This document shows, piece after piece, positions 57,850 through 64,000 of a stretch of DNA of 64,000 bases. Under the pieces are notes generated by a model, which was given only the letters and a program-made list of their open reading frames with translations, did not search any database and was not told the DNA's origin. The position numbers and the translations under genes are program-made. The stretch is from assembly GCA_037178675.1 (NCBI GenBank), contig JAYMGJ010000177.1, positions 1 through 64,000 on the forward strand, read 5' to 3'. Origin of the DNA: Scleroderma bovista (Eukaryota; Basidiomycota; Agaricomycetes; Boletales; Sclerodermataceae). Each line of letters opens with the position of its first letter. The stretch's first letter is position 1.

Positions 57850-60800
57850 GTATGGGGGCTCACCGATGCTGACCGAGATTGCTGAGCGCTGAGCAGCAAC
57901 GAGTGGGTGAGGGAGAGTTGGACGAGGAGAACTCGTGGGCAGCGCATGCCCAACTTTAACCGACCACGCACCTGGGCATTACGTCGTCCCCTGACGCCTT
58001 GAGGCCGCAGGCGGGCTTGAGCGCTTGAGCTGTAAAGTACTGGAAAATAGTGGTAAAGTCCTGTAAAGTCGCTTTACAACGGAAAATTGGCAGGTACCTT
58101 GGCAGAAGGAGTGGCTGTCTTTGCAGAGTCGAAGCAGCAGCTTTGCAAACCGCTCGACGGGACCAGGCAGGGTGTCCGATAAGTACGTCGTCGGGCGCGG
58201 CGGGTGTGAGGTTAGTTATGACGGTACCAAGGGTTCGTTGACATTTGACAGTAGCCTAAAAAGGAAATTTGGCTGTCAAGGTGGCTGTGTTCCGGCCTAC
58301 CTATGTAGTCCCCTTTCCTGCTATTAGTCTGTAAAATACCGGCCTTTAGCTTAGTGAGTGGATGGACCTGATACCTTGGAGGGCCAGCTGCTTGGCTCCA
58401 GCCAAAATTGGGCACCATGGTTAGTTCTGCAGGTGCTCGAAGACTTCAAAGGCTCAAACCACCAACAGAAAGCCTCACCAACTCTAAGCGAGCACCCTGA
58501 TGCCAACGTCACCAGCACACGAGTCTTGTTTCCTTGCCCGACAGCTGAGATCGCCATTGAGACGAAGCAATCGCGTCCCCGCCACTGTAGATACTGATGA
58601 CCTTCCTATGCGTGAAACCTGGGCTCTGACCACTCCGTCCAGGCGTTCAAAGGCGTCCATCAAACCCCCGACTCTCTACGTATGTACATATGTACCAGTA
58701 GTCGTACTGTAAGCCCTGAGCCGTAACCACTAGGCGACGTTCTGCCCGCACCCTGACCCGCCGTAAACATTTGGTTCCGTGTCACGCTGCGTCCACTTCT
58801 GGGCACGATCGACGATGCCGCGATGCCCTCACCCAGCGGGCACGGACGTTTCCGCTGCCGCAGCTCGGCCAGTGTGACCAGATGCCGGCGCTCGCCTTCG
58901 CAAACCCCAGCACCGCCACCTGCTGACTTGGCGCGATAACTGGACATATTCAACCCAGTGTCCCTACTCTGAATTAGTACTTATGCGCTGCCATATGGTA
59001 TCATTGTGCCCATTTCAAAACCCTATTTGTCACTAAACAGATTGCGGACACTGCAGAGTGGGTTCACCAACGAATTCGGGAAGCTCCTCCGAACCTGTGC
59101 GAAGGGCATTCTGCTGTTCGGAACATAGTTCCGAGGGGATCTTGAGTGACAGGACGTTCGAGATATAACAGCCTTCGTTCATCAAACACTGATTGCCAAC
59201 GGGCGCATATCACTTGTTACGGCAGTCAACATTGGGAACTTGGGGTGGACACTTACAAACGTCTGTGAATACCTGAACAGTGGTCCTCGATAGGCTTAGC
59301 ACCCAATACAAACCTATGGGGCAGTGAGACTGGTTCCTTGAAACTCTTGCAGGTAGTGTGCGAAGTTGCCTGCAGAAGTTGGGGATCACAGTTAGGGTTA
59401 ACGCACTTACTAGGATTCGAGTAATTAAGACAAACGAATTCGTGGTGTGGCTCCACCATTCTCTTTTTATGTTAATCACACGAGAGTAACGGGAAACCTA
59501 GAAGCAATAGATATATTTCCTTTTGTGACAGTTGACCCTTGCACAGAATTCGTAGAGTTCACCCAGGGCACCGTAAGAGGACGGTTTAAAGGCTTGTCGC
59601 GGTATCAGCAAAAAAGATACCTGTTCTGTGTAGACCAGCGCACCGTAACCATCCTCATACACTTCATGCTGCTGGCCATTTCGACATCCTCCAACTAGAA
59701 TTTTGCGCGTGGTAAACAGGAAGTCATCGCCTTTTGTACCTTACCAGGGGAAGTGTGGCGTCCTATGCCATGCATCCGAGGCATTGAAATGGCGCTACCG
59801 TACTAAAATTAAGTGTTCAAGGTGAGGGTCATGTGTCAGGGAGGGACTCGATGTAACCAATTTTGTACGTACACCCCCGCAATTTGTGAAACGATCAGAT
59901 TGAGCTGTGCTCGGTTCTCGGACAATACGACAATACTGTATCGGCTTTGCACGGGAAACACTGGAAGTCCAGAGGAGCTGTGAGCTTTTCATGCTACCTA
60001 CGCCGAATCTCGATGGATAAATACTCACAAATACAAGCCCAACACCACCATACGCGCCACACATCTGGCACCAATCCTGGGAGGTCGTGGCAGAAGGGAG
60101 GGGACTCCAGCGGGTAGTTCAAGATAAACAGACACGCTACGGGTGTCAACGTGGTCCATGTGCCAATAGAATCGTATGCAAGGAACGAATCAGGCTGCTC
60201 TGTTGAGCTGCTCCCATGGGGACAGTAATGGGCGGCCTTGATTGGACGAATTTTTACCTTCTCCTAGGTAATGCGATACCAGGGTATCATTGTCACAATG
60301 AAAGCCATGAATTAGCACATATCATGGGCACGTAACCTGCGGTAATCGACGAACTATCCTTCTCTATGGCCCTCGTACGACGTTGCGAACTGGTCCTGGT
60401 TCTAGAGTGTTTATCGGGGGGATTGACTCGACGAACTACTCGAAGGTTGCATCGCGAGTGTCCTTCTTCGTGAGGAACGACCGATCTCCTGATGTAGCTT
60501 TGGGAGACTACGCGTTCGTAGAAGCAGTATTGCTGCAAGAAAATTTGAAGCGATGATGGTGATGCTATCAAATTTGACTTCTTTGAATTGCCGACGTCCG
60601 TGATCCGCCCGCGGCGCACGCCAGGCGGCCACACATATTCTCCGCGATCACATTGCATACTACCACACTGCAGGATGGGTGTGGAGAGGTGGAGTGGACG
60701 TAGAAGAGTGTAGGATGTTATGAGATTCTGCGTACTCACAAGAGTGGAACCAGGCAGAGCTCCATGTCTGTAGGTATCTACGGGGGAAGGTATGAAAGGG

Positions 60801-62440
60801 AAAGGTCGAACTCAACATCTGGAATAAGCTACCACACAGCGAAGAAGGGGCGAGGGGGGGGACGACAAGAGAACAAAAGCGACTAAAACTGGTCAACAAA
60901 CGTAAGAGACGGGTGTAATAGCAACGTATCCGCGTTACGATATTGCCCCACAACGGCCCGCTGTCTCGCCATATGTACAGCTATATGTAGACACATCGAT
61001 GGGCAAAGCCTACAGTCGGGGTATGCGCTATCCATGACTTAAGGAAAAGAAGGCCACACCATCAACGCAAGCTCGCTAAGATCGCTTGCAGACTGGGTGG
61101 GAAGATGATTTGGTGGCGGCGACCTGTAACGGCACGTTGTGGAGTGCTTCGTTCAGGGGACCGCAAAACCACGATGGGAGTTGTGGACGCAACCGGATCG
61201 TCAACGTGGGGACGAGACCGCACGAAACGGCCTGGACGATAATCAGCTGATTTTCCCTCTACGTCAAGTTGAACATCGCGTACCAGGACTGTTGGTGCGG
61301 TAGGGACGTCTTATGATGCGGGAAACCAGCGCTCCAAAGATGAAGACTAGGAAATCAGGACAGTAGACTAGAAAGCGACGGATGTTAAACTCACAAACGA
61401 AAATGAGTAAGACAACGTCAACTGAACTGTTGTCCGAGTGCATCGTTCTTGGATGGATGTAAGGCATGAGGCAAAGAAGAAAATCGGAGTGCTTGGTATA
61501 TTTATACAGAGACAATGCTAATAACAGACAGCAACTCGGGCGTTTCAGCTAAAAAACAAGTTATGTATGTCTCGATCGAGTCTGAGCAGGAGAAGATCAA
61601 TGGCACCTAGTCCAGATTGGAAAGTGGCGTGTGGCGTTGAAGTGCACAGCCCGATTATCACGGAGTTAAACCGAGCCAGCAGAGTTAATGCTAGGGCCGT
61701 GAACCAATGACGGAAACGTTCTGGGGAAAAGGATTGAGTGGGGGAATAAAACAAGTACAAGTTTCCTTTGCCAGGTACCAGCACAGATATTTCAGAAATT
61801 GAAAAATGCGCATGCAAGAGAGGATAGCAGGTAGCCACAATCAGACCTCAGAAAACCAACCACAGAGGGCTTACTATCACTGTCCCCTGATGGACGTGTG
61901 ACCGGTTCAACTCGGTTTTGTAAAAATGCGTACCGGTTCGGAGGAAGGCTGAGGCAGTGCGGTCCTTGCTTCCATTTCATGCGTGCAGTATGAACTCACC
62001 AGAATTCGTGAACTTCATAAAACACCACCAAAGTGCTATGTGTTGGACGTAACAGATGCTCTCAGGGTACAAGGTACCTCAGGTTGGATCGTGTGAGCGG
62101 CGGCGGGAACCAAGCCTATTAAGAAATAGCTTATCTTCTTGAGATCATTTTCAACCCTGCCCACCGGTGTCCCCTGCCCGTCCAGATACAAATGCTATTT
62201 GGTCTGCTCCATTATGACAAGAACACAGTTGATGCTACAAAGTACTGTCGCTACAAATGGCTGTGTCAGATTCTGCGGTTATCGCAAACAAAAGCCATTC
62301 GTACCAAAATAACGCCAACATAATAAGTCACCCTTCGGTGACTGAGCCCCCGTGCGTCATTAGGTGTACGTAAACTTCAAACGCCACAAAAAAATACACG
62401 ACACCAGACTGCCACCGTACTCTTGTTTCTAGAGGCTTTT
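57850..62440. other. 4.6 kb without a recognisable gene
   Basis: Open frames are short (up to 148 codons, minus 60293-60739) and none has known motifs or clear splice partners. Minus frames at 61264-61515 and 61545-61838 have hydrophobic runs (DVVLLIFVCEFNIRRFLVYC, ALALTLLARFNSVIIG) and might be exons of an unknown membrane protein. 58350-58620 has frames of 70-80 codons on both strands. No transposon ends, tandem arrays or RNA genes were seen. Confidence 0.3.
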
Positions 62441-62444
62441 TGTT

Positions 62445-63694
62445 TCAAATACCAGTATGCCGGACCATCCTTTCCCAAAGTTCGAGACGAGCCCTGAGTG
62501 CCTCAATGTTACCATTGGAAAATGTAGGCGCAAGGGAAGGATTCATTGGAAAAGCTGTCCGCCGCCACACCATTTCGTCGACGTGCTCCACAAAATCCAG
62601 CGCCCGTGAGATCTCTTCTGGACTCAGATCGGAACGAATTTCGGAGGGGACAGCATTGATCTCCGGCACTTCCTCTTCAGTAAGCAAATGCGAAGACCGA
62701 ATGTCTAGCGTGCGTGCTATGACCTGCACCGAGTAGTTAGGAAACCAACAAGGTAAATAAAAATGGCACGAACTGTTAACGCTTGTTTTGCCTCTTCTTC
62801 GGACAGCTGAGAAACTTCAGCAATAACACTGTCGCTCGGTTTCAGCCTTAAATGTCGATCGGAATTCTCCATTTTGGCAACTTGGGGTTCTATCGTAATA
62901 TCAACCAACGAGGTCGTGGTCTGTTGCACACAGGAGGGTCCAGGTTCATCTCCAGTAGTCGCAATCTGGGAGGCTCCACGTCTCCCGCTTCCTGCATTCT
63001 CTACGGCTTTCCCTTTACGTGCCTTGCCTTTTCCAAACTTTTCGGTGACTAATGCTTGCAGTTCGTCGTACTGCTTCCGAAGGGTTCGCACTTCATCATG
63101 AGCACTTTCGAGAGCGTTGTTCAACTGGTTGAACGAGAAGGGAGTACTCAAGACATCACGAGGTGTTTCATCGTCGCGATGAGCTACCTCTGGACATCTA
63201 TTTGCCTCGGGTTGCAAGCCCAGTGTGTATGGTGGGGTAGGGTGTGGGGGCGGCTGTGCGTGTACCTGGCAATAAAGTGGCAGTGAGTTGCATGCAGAGG
63301 ATGTAGATCAACATACACGATGAGCCTGATGAACGTCCAAGCCAGCTTGGGTATTTCCAGTGCTTTCCTCGATGGGCCGATCTCGCACGGCGTCCACACC
63401 TCCCGCGTCACTATTCGGTACCTTGCCACCTGTGGTATCCGGGTGATTCTGTCCCTCAAACATGGAACGAATCTTTGCAAAATCAAGTCTCCCAGATGGG
63501 TCTCTGAGCGTAGCATTCGATGTGCATTTCTCCCGAGGAACGGAGCCGGTTGGCGCTACATAATCAATTCCATCAGACGCGAGGAGGTCAACAAGCACCT
63601 CGAATGCCTCATTTTGAACGCTGTTAGAGGATGGAAATCTAACAGCTATCGAAGGAGTTGGAATGGACGGAGATGTTGGACTGCTTTTGGACAT
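62445..63694 (-). CDS. Unrecognised fungal gene with coiled coil
   Basis: It starts MSKSSPTSPSIPTPSIAVRF at 63694, followed by NEAFEVLVDLLASDGIDYVA and RLDFAKIRSMFEGQ. An intron (GTGTATGTTG..TTGCCAG, about 63317-63266) joins VHAQPPPHPTPP. Then come a coiled coil (FNQLNNALESAHDEVRTLRK, YDELQALVTEKFGKGK), a Lys/Arg-rich linker, and a helical end: VIAEVSQLSEEEAKQALT joined over an intron (GTTCGT..GTGCAG, about 62775-62727) to VIARTLDIRSSHLLTEEEVP and DFVEHVDEMVWRRTAFPMNP. It ends MVRHTGI. Frame is open across three exons, about 375 residues. I do not recognise the family. No enzyme motif. An upstream exon is possible. Confidence 0.55.
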
Positions 63695-64000
63695 GTTAAC
63701 GTGGTCCTTGATACGATGGCCGCGATTATTCTGAGGTCCTGTGGAACGAGTCTCACGAACAAACTTGACTGCTTGAGCGCTTGGGTTCAAAGTGGCTGCA
63801 GTTGATTCGACGAACGCGCATTGATAGCAATAGATCACATAGCTTGAACTTGGATTCACTGGTCTGCAATGGGAAGGGATCTGTGAAAACCGCTGTCGTA
63901 ACACAAGACAAGTACGCTATGTGTTTGTAAATTTCCGCTGCACAGTGCAAATCACCCTTGAGCATGCAGGACCAACGATGTGGTTAGAATGGTTGAACTG
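63695..64000. other. Window edge, 5' side of the coiled-coil gene
   Basis: Short frames only; an upstream exon of the gene at 62445-63694 cannot be excluded. Nothing else is supported. Confidence 0.25.

Overview
The window reads as genomic DNA of a filamentous basidiomycete, most likely an Agaricomycete. The genes carry many short (about 45-60 base) GT..AG introns, and the families present (KDZ transposase, fungal TET/JBP oxygenase, atypical alpha-kinase, IS3EU-like integrase, Crypton, expanded casein kinase 1) are typical of that group. Order and species cannot be fixed from the sequence. All family names come from remembered motifs; no search was run.

Layout. 1-3198: layered remnants with inverted repeats and no intact gene. 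3581-19860: three nested DNA transposons. The outer element (short inverted ends, long CAGAC/GTCTG arrays, no transposase seen) is split by an 11.6 kb IS3EU-like element at 6999-18579, which has ~240 bp TIRs and a 6 bp target duplication. That element carries an integrase, a decayed alpha-kinase gene and an unknown gene, and is itself split by a 3.8 kb Harbinger-type element at 9443-13250 with a DDE transposase and a Myb/SANT-like partner.

21371-28818: a host island with three apparently intact genes: a membrane-anchored LEA-like protein, thioredoxin reductase, and a WRNIP1/Mgs1 AAA ATPase. Between the last two lies a decayed secreted-nuclease gene. About 29151-47635: a large KDZ element with the transposase, a convergent and apparently intact TET/JBP 2-oxoglutarate/Fe(II) dioxygenase gene, at least three other genes of unknown function, and many arrays of a CpG-containing GGCACAA-type motif, including an ~870 bp palindrome between transposase and dioxygenase. 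Family knowledge suggests such elements couple transposition to oxidation of 5-methylcytosine.

47636-50980: no recognisable gene. 50983-53781: a Crypton-like tyrosine recombinase with a GCR1_C-like tail. 54110-54850: a two-part minisatellite. 55050-57846: a decayed casein kinase 1 locus whose first exon occurs six times in tandem, next to a PCL-type cyclin locus with a duplicated exon. 57850-62440: no gene recognised. 62445-63694: an unrecognised two-intron gene. Several transposon-borne genes contain in-frame stops (five TGA, one TAA) that single C-to-T or G-to-A changes would explain, while the IS3EU integrase, Harbinger DDE gene and TET/JBP gene have open frames.
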